Shown here in pieces: positions 1-9,786 of a stretch of 64,000 nt of DNA. The stretch comes from Acetitomaculum ruminis DSM 5522 (GTDB lineage: Bacteria; Bacillota; Clostridia; Lachnospirales; Lachnospiraceae). The stretch lies in contig NZ_FOJY01000007.1 in the NCBI RefSeq assembly GCF_900112085.1, positions 120,181-184,180 on the forward strand. The letters run 5' to 3'. The notes under the pieces were generated by a model. That model was not told the origin of the DNA. It was given only the letters and a program-made list of their open reading frames with translations, and made no database searches. The position numbers were made by a program, and so were the translations under genes. How positions within the stretch are numbered: position 1 is the stretch's first letter; each line of letters starts with the position of its first letter.

Positions 1-1305
1 CGTATGCGTGGAGCAAAATCTACAGATATAGCTATTTTAGTTGTAGCTGCTGATGATGGTGTTATGCCACAAACCATAGAAGCTATTAATCACGCTAAGG
101 CAGCCGGAATTGAAATAATTGTAGCTGTAAATAAAATTGATAAACCGACAGCTAATATTGAAAGAGTAAAACAGGAATTATCAGAATATGAGCTTGTTCC
201 GGAAGACTGGGGTGGAAGCACAATATTTGTACCTGTTTCAGCACATACCCATGAAGGTATAAGTGAACTTTTAGAGATGGTTTTACTTACAGCTGAAGTA
301 TTAGAATTAAAAGCAAATCCAAAAAGAAGAGCAAGAGGTCTTATTTTAGAGGCAGAGCTTGATAAAGGAAAAGGACCTGTTGCCAATATACTTGTTCAAA
401 AGGGAACATTACGCATAGGTGATCCTATTGCAGTTGGTTCATGTCATGGAAAAATCAGAGGAATGACTGATGATAAAGGTCGTAAAGTAAAAGAGGCAGG
501 TCCATCAACTCCTGTCGCTATTACAGGACTTAGTGATGTTCCAAATGCCGGTGAAACATTTGTTATTACAAAAAATGAAAAAGAGGCCAGAAGCTTTGCG
601 GAAACCTTTATAGCTGAAAGAAAAGAAAAACTCATAGAGGAAACAAAATCAAAAATGAGTCTTGATGACCTTTTCTCACAAATCCAGGCAGGAACCTTAA
701 AAGAGCTTGATATTATCGTTAAAGCTGATGTTCAAGGTTCTGTAGAAGCTATAAAGTCAAGCCTTTTAAAACTTTCAAATGAAGAAGTTGTAGTTAAGGT
801 AATTCATGGAGGCGTTGGTGCCATTAATGAATCTGATGTTATTTTAGCATCTGCTTCCAAGGCTATTATCATTGGATTTAATGTACGCCCTGATGCTCAG
901 GCTAAAGAAACAGCCGATAGAGAAGGCGTAGATTTAAGACTTTATAAAGTAATTTACAATGCTATAGAAGATATCGAAGCTGCCATGAAGGGAATGCTTG
1001 ATCCTATATATGAAGAAAAAGTTATAGGTCATGTTCAGATTCGTCAGGTATTTAAAGCTTCAGGTATTGGAAATATTGCAGGTTCCTATGTTCTTGACGG
1101 TTCAGTTCAAAGAGGATGTAAAGTTAGAATAAATCGTGGTGAAGAGCAGATATTTGAAGGTGATCTTGAGTCATTAAAGAGATTTAAGGATGACGTTAAG
1201 GAAGTTAAGGCAGGCTATGAATGTGGTCTTGTATTTAGCGGATTTAATGACATCAGAGTTGATGATGAAGTAGAAGCCTATATCATGGTTGAAGTACCGC
1301 GTTAA
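1..1305 (+). CDS. infB: Translation initiation factor IF-2 (5' truncated by window)
   Basis: GTPase that places initiator fMet-tRNA on the 30S subunit. The reading frame is open from base 1, so the first in-frame ATG at 4 is internal. The window opens inside the GTPase domain: [17 protein letters not shown] follows directly, then the G4 motif NKID and a G5-like VSAH. The rest is domains II to IV, ending [11 protein letters not shown], which is the normal C-terminus. The N-terminal extension, P-loop and switch regions lie upstream. rbfA follows after 11 bp, the usual nusA-infB-rbfA order. The identification is firm; only the missing N-terminus is unknown. Confidence 0.97.
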   Translation, partial: RMRGAKSTDIAILVVAADDGVMPQTIEAINHAKAAGIEIIVAVNKIDKPTANIERVKQELSEYELVPEDWGGSTIFVPVSAHTHEGISELLEMVLLTAEVLELKANPKRRARGLILEAELDKGKGPVANILVQKGTLRIGDPIAVGSCHGKIRGMTDDKGRKVKEAGPSTPVAITGLSDVPNAGETFVITKNEKEARSFAETFIAERKEKLIEETKSKMSLDDLFSQIQAGTLKELDIIVKADVQGSVEAIKSSLLKLSNEEVVVKVIHGGVGAINESDVILASASKAIIIGFNVRPDAQAKETADREGVDLRLYKVIYNAIEDIEAAMKGMLDPIYEEKVIGHVQIRQVFKASGIGNIAGSYVLDGSVQRGCKVRINRGEEQIFEGDLESLKRFKDDVKEVKAGYECGLVFSGFNDIRVDDEVEAYIMVEVPR

Positions 1306-1316
1306 GAGGATCTGAT

Positions 1317-1703
1317 ATGAGAAAAAACAGTATAAAAAATACAAGGATAAATACTGAAGTTATGCATGAACTGGGAAAAATCATTATGAATGATATTAAA
1401 GACCCAAGAGTTCATCCAATGACTTCTGTGGTAAAAGTGGAAGTGGCACCGGATCTTAAGACCTGTAAAGCTTATATCAGTGTGCTTGGCAGCGAAAAGG
1501 AAAAAAACGATACCCTTGCAGGCTTAAAAAAGGCAGAAGGCTTTATAAAAAGAAGTTTGGCATCTGCCATTAACCTTAGAAATACACCATCAATAGTATT
1601 TGTCCTGGACAATTCCATTGAATATGGAGTTAATATGTCAAAGAAAATCGAAGAGGTAATGAAACAATCTGAAATTCACAGTGAAAATAAAGAGGAAGAG
1701 TAA
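1317..1703 (+). CDS. rbfA: Ribosome-binding factor A
   Basis: Small KH-fold assembly factor that binds the 30S subunit and helps 16S rRNA 5' end maturation. The 128 residues match the usual length. Family features include an N-terminal helix with INTEVMHELGKII, the DPRVHPMTSVVKVEV strand region and the late segment SIEYGVNMSKKIEEV. The ATG lies 11 bp after infB, with a weak GAGGATC ribosome site inside the infB end. The stop codon shares a base with the next start (TAATG), which indicates translational coupling to the DHH phosphoesterase. Confidence 0.95.
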   Translation: MRKNSIKNTRINTEVMHELGKIIMNDIKDPRVHPMTSVVKVEVAPDLKTCKAYISVLGSEKEKNDTLAGLKKAEGFIKRSLASAINLRNTPSIVFVLDNSIEYGVNMSKKIEEVMKQSEIHSENKEEE

Positions 1704-2656
1704 TGAGTAAGTTAGATAATGAACTTATAAATATGAAAAACATTGCCATTTCGGGCCATATAAACCCCGACGGAGACTGCGTCGGGGCTTGTCTTGGCCT
1801 TTATAATTATATTTTAAAAAACTTTGAAGGCGTTAATGTTGATGTTTATTTGGAACCCATTCCTGCCATATTTGATTTTTTAAAGGGAAGTAGCGATATT
1901 AAAAACCAATATAATGAAAATAATACCTATGACCTTTATATAGCTCTTGATTGTAGTGATATTAAAAGGCTGGGAATATTTGGCGATTATTATAAAAAAG
2001 CAAAACACACTCTTTGTATAGATCATCATATTACAAATGATGAATCTTTCGCAGATGTCTGCTACATTCAACCCCACAGAAGTTCAGCCTGTGAACTGCT
2101 TTATACCTTAATGGACAGTGAAAAAATCAATAAAGATATAGCAGAATGTATTTACACAGGAATGGTAACAGATTCCGGAGTTTTTCAATATGGCTCTACC
2201 ACAAGTGAAACTATGAATATAGCTGGAAAAATGATGGATATGGGCATTGATTTTCCAACAATCGTAAACAGAGTATTCTTTCAAAAAACCTTTACCCAGA
2301 ATAAAATGCTTGCCAGGGCGATTAATAACGCAAAAGTGGCAGCTGACGGAAAAATTTTATATTCTATAGTTACCAAAAAAGAGATGGATGAATGTAATGC
2401 CAAACCAAAGGACTTAGAAGGTTGCGTAAGTCATCTTCGTTCAACCAAAGGGGTAGTGGCATCAGTTTTAATGTATCAAAATCCTGAGGGTACTTTTAAG
2501 GTAAGTTTGCGTTCAGAAAAAGAAACAGATGTAGCTTCAATAGCTGCAAAATTCGGTGGTGGTGGTCATAAAAATGCTGCCGGATGCACTATTTTAGAAA
2601 ATCCTGAAGAGAAAATGAAGGAAATTGTTTCTATGATAGAAAAAGAGCTTAATTAG
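1703..2656 (+). CDS. nrnA: DHH-family phosphoesterase, nanoRNase/pAp phosphatase (NrnA type)
   Basis: Predicted to degrade very short RNA oligonucleotides and 3'-phosphoadenosine 5'-phosphate. Metal-binding motifs are intact: HINPDGD at about residues 19-25, the DCSD motif near 80, the DHH triad in LCIDHHIT near 106, and the C-terminal DHHA1 signature GGGGHKNAAG near 286. The 317-residue length fits NrnA rather than RecJ. It starts on the last base of the rbfA stop codon and is followed by truB after 25 bp, a conserved Firmicutes order. Activity on RNA and pAp is inferred from the family. Confidence 0.92.
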   Translation: MSKLDNELINMKNIAISGHINPDGDCVGACLGLYNYILKNFEGVNVDVYLEPIPAIFDFLKGSSDIKNQYNENNTYDLYIALDCSDIKRLGIFGDYYKKAKHTLCIDHHITNDESFADVCYIQPHRSSACELLYTLMDSEKINKDIAECIYTGMVTDSGVFQYGSTTSETMNIAGKMMDMGIDFPTIVNRVFFQKTFTQNKMLARAINNAKVAADGKILYSIVTKKEMDECNAKPKDLEGCVSHLRSTKGVVASVLMYQNPEGTFKVSLRSEKETDVASIAAKFGGGGHKNAAGCTILENPEEKMKEIVSMIEKELN

Positions 2657-2681
2657 AAAGTTTCTAGGGTTTGGTAAGAGT

Positions 2682-3575
2682 ATGGATGGAATAATAAATG
2701 TATATAAAGAAAAAGGCTATACTTCTTTTGATGTTGTGGCCTGTCTTAGAAAAATATTAAAAATTAAAAAAATAGGTCATACCGGAACCCTTGACCCAGA
2801 TGCGGAAGGGGTTTTGCCTGTTTGCATTGGAAAGGCAACGAAGCTTTGTGAAAAACTCACAGACCATGATAAAACCTATATTGCAGGATTAAGGCTTGGC
2901 ATTACAACAGATACCCAGGATATGACAGGAAAAGTCCTGACACAAAATCAGGTAAATGTTACTAAAGAAGAGCTTGAAAGCATTATAAAAAGTTTTGTTG
3001 GAGATTATAATCAAATTCCTCCCATGTATTCTGCATTAAAGGTAAATGGTAAGAAACTTTATGAACTTGCCAGAGCTGGAATAGAAGTTGAGAGAAAATC
3101 AAGACTTGTTAAAATAATAGATATAAATATAATAGATATAGACATTCCTTTTGCCAAAATTGAAGTATCATGCACTAAAGGAACCTATATCAGAACCCTT
3201 ATATCAGATATTGGTGAAAAATGTAACTGTGGTGCAGTTATGGAAACTCTTAAAAGGACAAAAGTCGACAGATTTGATCTGGAAAAATCTCATAAATTAT
3301 CAGAAATAGAAGAATATGTAAAAAATGACAGACTTAATGAAATACTGCTTCCAATAGCCGATGTTTTTAGCGATTTAAAACAGTTTAAAATGACAAAAAA
3401 TTCAGACAGATTTTTAATTAATGGAAACAGATTAAAAGCTGAAAATTTTGCAAAATATGAAAATGTCCAAAGTGACGGGGAGGAAATTGCTGTTTACAAC
3501 AGTGACGGTCAGTTTAGGGCAGTTTATAAATATTGCAAAAAAAGCGATGATTTCAAAGTTTGTAAGATGTTTTAG
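2682..3575 (+). CDS. truB: tRNA pseudouridine(55) synthase
   Basis: Makes pseudouridine 55 in the T-loop of tRNAs. The catalytic aspartate is D38 in GTLDPDAEGVLP. Further TruB motifs follow: IPPMYSALKVNGKKLYELAR and the SCTKGTYIRTL segment. The length of 297 residues is normal; the last roughly 80 residues are divergent, as is common for the C-terminal domain. The gene sits 25 bp after nrnA and 12 bp before ribF in what looks like one operon from upstream of infB. Confidence 0.96.
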   Translation: MDGIINVYKEKGYTSFDVVACLRKILKIKKIGHTGTLDPDAEGVLPVCIGKATKLCEKLTDHDKTYIAGLRLGITTDTQDMTGKVLTQNQVNVTKEELESIIKSFVGDYNQIPPMYSALKVNGKKLYELARAGIEVERKSRLVKIIDINIIDIDIPFAKIEVSCTKGTYIRTLISDIGEKCNCGAVMETLKRTKVDRFDLEKSHKLSEIEEYVKNDRLNEILLPIADVFSDLKQFKMTKNSDRFLINGNRLKAENFAKYENVQSDGEEIAVYNSDGQFRAVYKYCKKSDDFKVCKMF

Positions 3576-3587
3576 GAACGAGGAAAA

Positions 3588-4532
3588 ATGCACTACATTA
3601 GAAACAACGCAGATTATGAAATAAAAGAAAAAACAGCCATATGCCTTGGCAAATTTGACGGTCTGCACAAAGGTCACAGAAGATTAATAAGAAATATATC
3701 AGACAGAAAAAAATACGGATTAAAAACAGTAGTTTATACCTTTGATACCAATCCGGCATTTTTGATAAATCATGAAAAAGAACAGCTTATTACAACAAAT
3801 TATGAAAGAAAAGTCTTAATAGAAGAAATGGGCATTGATTATCTTTATGAACTTCCCTTTACAAAAGAAATAATGAATCTGGAACCGGAGTATTTTATAG
3901 AAAAAATAGTCAAAGAACTTTCTATTAAATACATGACAGTGGGGAATGATTTCAGGTTTGGAAAAGGAGGAAGAGGAGATTACGCCCTTTTGGCAAAGCT
4001 GGCTAAGGATTTATCCTTTGAACTGGATATTATAGATAAGGAACGATATGAAGACAGAGATATAAGCTCAACTTATGTCAGAGAGTGTATTATAGCCGGC
4101 GATATGGAAAAAAGCAAGGAATTACTGGGTTATCCCTATACCATAGTGGGAGAAGTGGTACATGGCAATCAATTAGGCAGAACCATAGATATTCCTACTG
4201 CTAATGTAGTGGCAGATGACAATAAAATTTTCCCACCTAATGGGGTATATGTATCAAGAGTTTGTATCGGTGATTTGGTGTATGGATCTGTTACAAATAT
4301 TGGAATCAAGCCTACGGTTACAGACAAACATATTAAAGGAGCAGAGTCTTTTATATTCGATTTTTCAAATGATATCTATGGAAAAGAAATAAAAATAGAG
4401 CTTTTAAAGTATGTCAGACCGGAAATGAAATTCAAAAATATTGAAGAATTAAAGGGTAGAATGCAGGCAGATGCCGATTATTCAAAAAAATATCTGCTGG
4501 ATAATCAGTTGATAAATATTAAGCAAATGTAA
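3588..4532 (+). CDS. ribF: Bifunctional riboflavin kinase / FAD synthetase
   Basis: Converts riboflavin to FMN and then FAD. The N-terminal nucleotidyltransferase half has the HxGH-like motif in CLGKFDGLHKGHR (about residues 21-33) and ends in the ISSTYVRECI region. The C-terminal riboflavin kinase half carries GRTIDIPTANV and the IKPTV segment. The 314 residues match the family. It is the last gene of the infB operon: a strong hairpin terminator follows about 45 bp after the stop. In many relatives rpsO-pnp come next; here they lie 12.5 kb downstream. Confidence 0.96.
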   Translation: MHYIRNNADYEIKEKTAICLGKFDGLHKGHRRLIRNISDRKKYGLKTVVYTFDTNPAFLINHEKEQLITTNYERKVLIEEMGIDYLYELPFTKEIMNLEPEYFIEKIVKELSIKYMTVGNDFRFGKGGRGDYALLAKLAKDLSFELDIIDKERYEDRDISSTYVRECIIAGDMEKSKELLGYPYTIVGEVVHGNQLGRTIDIPTANVVADDNKIFPPNGVYVSRVCIGDLVYGSVTNIGIKPTVTDKHIKGAESFIFDFSNDIYGKEIKIELLKYVRPEMKFKNIEELKGRMQADADYSKKYLLDNQLINIKQM

Positions 4533-4575
4533 CAGTAATTATTAAATAAAAACATAATAAAGACCGAATTTTCAA

Positions 4576-4616
4576 AAAAAGCAGGCAAATGTGTTTTGGA
4601 GCCTGCTTTTATTTTA
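4576..4616 (+). terminator. Intrinsic terminator of the infB-ribF operon
   Basis: Ten-base perfect stem AAAAGCAGGC / GCCTGCTTTT (4577-4586 with 4601-4610), 14-base loop, followed by ATTTT. It closes the operon ahead of an independently promoted gene. Confidence 0.88.
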
Positions 4617-4689
4617 CGCAAATAGCATAAAAATCGACGTAATTAGTATTAAAGGACTATAAATATTTCATAAATGTTACAAATATATG

Positions 4690-4718
4690 TTGACACCCGT
4701 AACAAATGTTGCTATACT
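4690..4718 (+). promoter_or_regulatory. Sigma-A promoter of the NlpC/P60 gene
   Basis: Consensus -35 TTGACA (4690-4695), 17-bp spacer and -10 TATACT (4713-4718), about 75 bp upstream of the ATG. An inverted repeat TGTTAC (4675-4680) / GTAACA (4699-4704) brackets the -35 box and could be an operator. Confidence 0.85.
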
Positions 4719-4791
4719 CGTCTCTAGAAAATATGAAGAAATTATTAAGAAAAGGTTATAAAAACAACATCTAAAACTACAGGAGGAAAAA

Positions 4792-5823
4792 ATGTTAAAT
4801 ATTAAGAGAATTATTGGAATCAGTACGATGGCATGTACTATGGCACTTACTTTTACCATTGGAGCAAATGCAACTACCGCAATACCACATGCCCTTGATC
4901 ATAATGATGCACAATTTTTACAGACTCTTATAGATAACGCAAAAGAAGAGAAGATAGAAAACGAAGAAACAGAAGAAACACAGGAGAGCGAAACAGATGC
5001 TTATGGATATAAGAATCTTGGAATCGCTATTGTAGATGACACATTAAATGTCAGAGAAGCAGCAGATGAAAATTCAAATATTTTAGGAACAATGTCAAAC
5101 GGAAATGCCTGCGAGATTTTTTCAATAGATGAAAACGGATGGGCAAATGTTACCTCCGGAAGCATTACAGGTTATGTAAAAGCAGAATATTTAGTAACCG
5201 GTGAAGAAGCAGAAGAATATGCAAACGGTTTTGCAAAAAAATATGTTTTAGTTAAAACAGACGGACTTAAATTAAGAACAGAAGCTTCCTTAGACGCAGA
5301 AGTAAAAACTGTTTTAGCTGAAAATTCAGCCCTTCTTTATGTATCAGAAGAAGGTGAATGGACAAAGGTTCAATATGATGGTGCTGAGTATTATCTTGCA
5401 TCAGAGTATGTTGAAGAATTTTTAAGTCTTGATACAGCAGTTTCAAAAGCAGAAGAAACTACAAGTGTCAGAACAGAACTAGTTAATTTTGCCTGCCAGT
5501 ATATAGGAAATCCTTATGTATGGGGTGGAGTTAGTCTTACAAACGGTGCTGACTGTTCAGGATTTGTATTAAGTGTATTTGCTCAATATGGAATTTCACT
5601 TCCACATCATGCAGCAAGCCAGGCAAATTGCGGTAGAGAAATCTCTGCAAATGAAGCTCAGGCAGGAGATTTATTCTTCTACAGCAGCGGCGGAAGAATT
5701 GACCATGTAGCTATATATATTGGTGGTGGAATGGTGGTTCAGGCACACTCAGAAGAAAGAGGAATATGTATAACCAGTGCTTACTACAGAACACCTACTA
5801 AGGTGATTAGTTTATTAGGATAA
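4792..5823 (+). CDS. Secreted SH3b / NlpC-P60 peptidoglycan hydrolase
   Basis: Predicted exported gamma-D-glutamyl-diamino acid type endopeptidase that cuts peptidoglycan stems. The N-terminus is a signal peptide (basic start, hydrophobic core, cleavage near ANA about residue 28). An acidic Glu/Thr-rich linker follows, then two bacterial SH3 domains (about 80-140 and 155-210), and a C-terminal NlpC/P60 domain with catalytic Cys255 in DCSGF, His305 in DHVAIYIG and a third polar site near QAHSEERG. The ribosome site AGGAGG is strong. It is a single-gene unit with its own consensus promoter and terminator, which suggests high expression. Confidence 0.92.
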   Translation: MLNIKRIIGISTMACTMALTFTIGANATTAIPHALDHNDAQFLQTLIDNAKEEKIENEETEETQESETDAYGYKNLGIAIVDDTLNVREAADENSNILGTMSNGNACEIFSIDENGWANVTSGSITGYVKAEYLVTGEEAEEYANGFAKKYVLVKTDGLKLRTEASLDAEVKTVLAENSALLYVSEEGEWTKVQYDGAEYYLASEYVEEFLSLDTAVSKAEETTSVRTELVNFACQYIGNPYVWGGVSLTNGADCSGFVLSVFAQYGISLPHHAASQANCGREISANEAQAGDLFFYSSGGRIDHVAIYIGGGMVVQAHSEERGICITSAYYRTPTKVISLLG

Positions 5824-5872
5824 TTGTTTTAATTATATATTGACATATATCAAAATATTTTTGGATATTTTT

Positions 5873-5918
5873 AAAGGACATGTTGTCAAAAGATATTTGG
5901 CACATGTCTTTTTATTTT
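5873..5918 (+). terminator. Terminator after the NlpC/P60 gene
   Basis: Stem AAAGGACATGT (5873-5883) pairs with ACATGTCTTT (5902 onward) with one bulged G, followed by a long T-rich tract. Confidence 0.75.
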
Positions 5919-5949
5919 TTTAAAAATTGAAATTAAATAACATATAGCC

Positions 5950-5976
5950 TAAATCTTTATTTTAGCTAGACGATAT
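5950..5976 (+). promoter_or_regulatory. Flagellar/chemotaxis sigma factor (SigD/sigma-28) type promoter
   Basis: TAAA (5950-5953), 15-bp spacer, then GACGATAT (5969-5976). This matches the Bacillus SigD consensus TAAA-N15-GCCGATAT in 11 of 12 defined bases. It lies 118 bp upstream of a chemoreceptor gene, a typical SigD target. Confidence 0.7.
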
Positions 5977-6093
5977 AAAATTTGAGTAGGTTTGAATATA
6001 AAAAGGTTTTGATTATTAAACTAAAGATTGAGGGAAAAATATATTTAGGATGTTGATAAAGTTTTTATATTTTAGACTACGGGGGTAAAATAC

Positions 6094-8115
6094 ATGTCAA
6101 AAAAACAAAAGAAAAATGAAACAAATATAAGATGCAAAGACAGAGTTCAAACAAGACTTATTGCAATAATGGGGGTTCTGGTTTCACTTCCATTACTTGT
6201 AGCAGTTATTATCAGCTATATAACATCTACGGAAAAGGCAAAAAATGATGCTTTGGATTTGTTGAAAGTTCAAGCTAATTTCGTTGAATCACTGTTTGCT
6301 GATGTTATTAATCAAAATGTTGTAGCATTAAAAACCATGGCAAATTCATCCAATTGTATCTCTTATATGGAAGGCGATAAAACAGTTTCTGAAGATGTGC
6401 TTAAATCAGAACTTACAAAAATAAATGAAACTATTAATGATGGCAATACAAGTGTAATTCTTTGTGCAAAAAATGGGGATCAAATTCTTCGTGGTGATGA
6501 TAAACCTCTTACAAATGTAGCAGATAGAGATTATTTTAAGGATGCGATGTCATCAGGTAAAACTGTGGTATCAAATATTATTACAAGTCAAACTACCGGA
6601 AATAGGGTTACGCAGATTGTAGTTCCAATATACGACAAGTCTGCTTCAAATGTTATCGGAGTAATCGTACGAAGTTATAATCTTAATAATTTACATAATT
6701 TTCTTGCAGAAAACGTTAGTGATGGTTTTATAACAGACAAAGCAGGTATTGTTGCAGCACATGCCCAGTTTGAAATATCTGCAGAAGATGAGCCTCTTGA
6801 CCAAAGTGACAGCGATTTTATGACATCTAATGAAACAAATGGATTGTTAGAGTTAGATTTTAGTGGAAATAATACATATATTTCTTGGGTAAAAGAGCCA
6901 ATTTCCGGTTATACTGTTTGTGTGGCAAAACAGGAAGCTGAGGTTATGGCTCCGGCACAAAAATCTGCAATGATTGTTGTTATAATAGGTATTATTTTAT
7001 TGGTAGTAGCAATAGTTGTTTCAATTGTTACGGCAAGAAATTTTACTGACCCAATAAAGGCAGTTAACGATTCTCTTAAAGCACTTTCAGACGGAAGATT
7101 TTTTAAAGTTGAAAAATTTGATTCAAGAAAAGATGAATTTGGTGCCATATCTATAGCAACAAACTCAGTTATTTCTAAACTGGAAAATATTGTATCTGAT
7201 ATTAAAAATTCTGCAGAAAATGTAACAAATTCCTCAGATGAGTTATCAGATATGGCAAACCAGATTTCCAGAACAACTGCAGATGTGTCAAATGCAGTGC
7301 AAGAAATATCTTCAGGTGCCACTCATCAGGCCGAAGAGATTCAAGAAGCAACTGTAAATGTAGGCATGATTGGTGATGCAGTTAAGAGTGTTCAAGATTC
7401 TTCAGATAATCTTTCCAATCTGGCAGATCAAATGAAGAAGGCATCAGAAATTTCAGGAAAATCCCTTGCTGATCTTCAAGCTTTTTCAAATAAGATGACA
7501 GGACGAATTGATGAAATATCAAAAACGATTCAAGCTACGCAAGAAGCGGTTAATCATATAAATGAGAAGGTGGAAGGTATTACAAATATTGCGACTCAAA
7601 CAAATCTTCTTTCATTAAATGCCAGTATCGAAGCTGCAAGAGCTGGTGAAGCTGGTAGGGGATTTGCTGTAGTTGCAGAAGAGATTGGAAAATTGGCCGA
7701 AAATTCTAAAGAAATGGCTGATGATATAAAGATAGAGATGGATATTTTGCTTAATCAGACTCGTGATACCGTGGGGGCTGCACAAGAAGTTAGAAATGGA
7801 AATAATGATCAGCAAGAAGCTTTGGGTGATACTCTCGAATCTGTAAATGGTATGCTTGACAATATTAGGAGTACTGTTGATGGAGTAAAACTTATATCTG
7901 AAGGTGCAAATACTTGTGAAACATCAAAAGATTCTGTAGTAGATATTATGAGTACTCTTTCAGCAATTTCACAAGAAAATGCAGCTTCTTCGGAAGAAAC
8001 AGGAGCATCTATGGAAGAACTTACAGATACTGTTACGATTCTTGCAGATTCTGCTAATAAACTTAAAGAAATTTCCCAAAGATTACAAGATAATATAAGC
8101 TTTTTTAAATTATAA
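6094..8115 (+). CDS. Methyl-accepting chemotaxis protein with dCache-type sensor
   Basis: Transmembrane chemoreceptor of 673 residues. TM1 is about residues 21-45. The extracellular part of about 240 residues resembles a double Cache domain ([30 protein letters not shown]). TM2 is near 290-312, then HAMP and a long cytoplasmic coiled-coil. The signalling tip is intact around 500-535 ([20 protein letters not shown]), where CheA and CheW bind. It is monocistronic, behind a SigD-like promoter and ahead of a strong terminator, which fits a flagellated organism. The ligand cannot be read from sequence; related Cache domains often bind amino acids. Confidence 0.93.
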   Translation: MSKKQKKNETNIRCKDRVQTRLIAIMGVLVSLPLLVAVIISYITSTEKAKNDALDLLKVQANFVESLFADVINQNVVALKTMANSSNCISYMEGDKTVSEDVLKSELTKINETINDGNTSVILCAKNGDQILRGDDKPLTNVADRDYFKDAMSSGKTVVSNIITSQTTGNRVTQIVVPIYDKSASNVIGVIVRSYNLNNLHNFLAENVSDGFITDKAGIVAAHAQFEISAEDEPLDQSDSDFMTSNETNGLLELDFSGNNTYISWVKEPISGYTVCVAKQEAEVMAPAQKSAMIVVIIGIILLVVAIVVSIVTARNFTDPIKAVNDSLKALSDGRFFKVEKFDSRKDEFGAISIATNSVISKLENIVSDIKNSAENVTNSSDELSDMANQISRTTADVSNAVQEISSGATHQAEEIQEATVNVGMIGDAVKSVQDSSDNLSNLADQMKKASEISGKSLADLQAFSNKMTGRIDEISKTIQATQEAVNHINEKVEGITNIATQTNLLSLNASIEAARAGEAGRGFAVVAEEIGKLAENSKEMADDIKIEMDILLNQTRDTVGAAQEVRNGNNDQQEALGDTLESVNGMLDNIRSTVDGVKLISEGANTCETSKDSVVDIMSTLSAISQENAASSEETGASMEELTDTVTILADSANKLKEISQRLQDNISFFKL

Positions 8116-8129
8116 AAAAGTAAACTAGT

Positions 8130-8160
8130 ACCTGAAAGCTTTGGCTTTCAGGTTATTTTT
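8130..8160 (+). terminator. Terminator after the chemoreceptor gene
   Basis: Perfect 10-bp stem ACCTGAAAGC / GCTTTCAGGT (8130-8139 with 8144-8153), TTTG loop, then TATTTTT. Confidence 0.92.
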
Positions 8161-8221
8161 GGAAAAAATATTTTATAAGTATTTCACAAAAATTTAAAAT
8201 GTTTTTCTGATATTTTACATA

Positions 8222-8249
8222 TTTACTAAAAATATTAATCAGCTATAAT
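8222..8249 (+). promoter_or_regulatory. Likely promoter of trkA-trkH
   Basis: TTTACT (8222-8227), 16-bp spacer and consensus TATAAT (8244-8249). It leaves a leader of about 120 nt before trkA. I searched that leader for a c-di-AMP riboswitch signature and saw none. Confidence 0.5.
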
Positions 8250-8374
8250 AATATATTGGGTTTTTAACCTCTTTATTGTTGGATTAAAAATCTGTTAAAA
8301 AAAAATAAGGTGTTTATGAAAAAGCAAAGCAGATTAAAAAATATCCGCTTTTAATGAAGTAATTGGAGGATAAT

Positions 8375-9736
8375 ATGCGTATAGTAATAGCAGGCTGTGG
8401 CAAAATCGGATCAGTTCTGGTTGAACAGCTTAGTAAAGAAGATCATGATGTGTCGATTATCGACACTAATAAGGAAGTAGTAGACAAACTTTCGAATCAA
8501 TATGATGTTATGGGTGTTATCGGAAATGCGGCAGTTATGAAGACACAAAAAGATGCAGGCATTGAAGATGCAGACCTTTTAATTGCCATGACAGGAAGTG
8601 ATGAATTAAACCTTATTTGTTGTCTGATTGCAAAGAAGGTTGGAAATTGTAATACAATTGCCAGAATACAAAATACGGATTATGCAGAAGGTCTTGATGC
8701 CATAAAAAAAGAACTTGGTCTTTCTATGACCATTAATCCTGAAAAGGCAGCGGCAGAAGAAATCGTACGAGTAATCAGATTCCCGTCAGCTATGCAGGTG
8801 GAAACTTTTGCAAAAACAAAAGTAGAAATTGTCAAAGTAAGACTTGAAGAAGGACATAAGTTGATAGGTTTAAAACTTGTTGATCTTCCTTCTAAAATAA
8901 ATGTTGAAGCCCTGGTATGCGCCGTAGAGCGTGGCGAAGAAGCAATAATTCCAAAAGGGGATTTTGTATTCCAACAAGATGATGTTGTATCAATCGTAGC
9001 CAGTCCGAAAAAGGCAAGAGTCCTTTTTAAAAAACTTGGAATATTAAAGGGAAGAATCAGGAATGTAATGATAGTTGGTGGAGGCGGAATTTCTTTTTAT
9101 GTGGCAAAGGCATTGAATATTATGGGAATCGCCAATACCATTATTGAAAAAAATCCTGAAAGATGTAGGAAACTTTGCGAAGAATTACCGGGAAGTAATA
9201 TCATTGAAGGTGATGCTGTAGACCAGAGTGTGCTTTATGAAGAGGGCGTTGATAAGGTAGGAGCCTTTGTTGCCATGACAAATATTGATGAGGGAAATAT
9301 TCTCATGTCTTTGTATGTTAAAAAGCACAGTCATGCAAAATTAATCACTAAAATTCATCGTATCAGATACAATGAAATACTTAACAATATGGATTTGGGA
9401 ACTATTGTTTGCCCTAAAAATATTGTTTCTGATAATATTTTAAGCTATGTAAGAGCCAGACAGAATTCTTTTGGAAGTAATGTGGAAACATTATATAAAA
9501 TTCTTGATGGAAAAGCAGAAGCCTTGGAATTTATAGTAAGAAGCGGTTCAAAAGTAGTTGGAATACCATTGCAGAAATTAAATATTAGAAAAGATATGAT
9601 TGTAGCATGTATTCAAAGAGGAAGAAAAGTTATTATTCCAAGAGGTCAGGATGTTATAAATGAAGGTGACAGTATTATCATTGTTACAACTAAATCCGGA
9701 ATAAACGAATTAGATAATATTTTGGATACAGAATAA
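8375..9736 (+). CDS. trkA: Trk potassium uptake regulatory protein TrkA
   Basis: Cytoplasmic gating subunit of the Trk K+ channel. It holds two tandem RCK units, each with a Rossmann RCK-N domain (GCGKIG at the N-terminus; VGGGGISFYVA near residue 230) and an RCK-C domain. A TTG 12 bp upstream is in frame, but the GGAGG ribosome site overlaps it and points to ATG 8375, giving 453 residues starting MRIVIAGCGKIG. trkH follows after 50 bp. NAD(H), ATP or c-di-AMP control is known for the family but not readable here. Confidence 0.95.
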   Translation: MRIVIAGCGKIGSVLVEQLSKEDHDVSIIDTNKEVVDKLSNQYDVMGVIGNAAVMKTQKDAGIEDADLLIAMTGSDELNLICCLIAKKVGNCNTIARIQNTDYAEGLDAIKKELGLSMTINPEKAAAEEIVRVIRFPSAMQVETFAKTKVEIVKVRLEEGHKLIGLKLVDLPSKINVEALVCAVERGEEAIIPKGDFVFQQDDVVSIVASPKKARVLFKKLGILKGRIRNVMIVGGGGISFYVAKALNIMGIANTIIEKNPERCRKLCEELPGSNIIEGDAVDQSVLYEEGVDKVGAFVAMTNIDEGNILMSLYVKKHSHAKLITKIHRIRYNEILNNMDLGTIVCPKNIVSDNILSYVRARQNSFGSNVETLYKILDGKAEALEFIVRSGSKVVGIPLQKLNIRKDMIVACIQRGRKVIIPRGQDVINEGDSIIIVTTKSGINELDNILDTE

Positions 9737-9786
9737 TTAAAACGGAATCTATATAAAAAAGAGTTTAAGATTCCCGGGAGGATATT

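Noticed and set aside
4675..4700. Canonical WalR box
   Set aside because: TGTTAC is present, but the second half-site is not at 5-bp spacing in direct orientation.
6909..7322. Minus-strand frame of 137 codons inside the chemoreceptor
   Set aside because: It is a shadow of the chemoreceptor coding sequence; composition follows the real gene, and it has no start context.
8161..8374. c-di-AMP (ydaO) riboswitch before trkA
   Set aside because: The leader after the predicted promoter is about 120 nt and lacks the conserved GCCGAA-type segments; only AT-rich sequence is seen.
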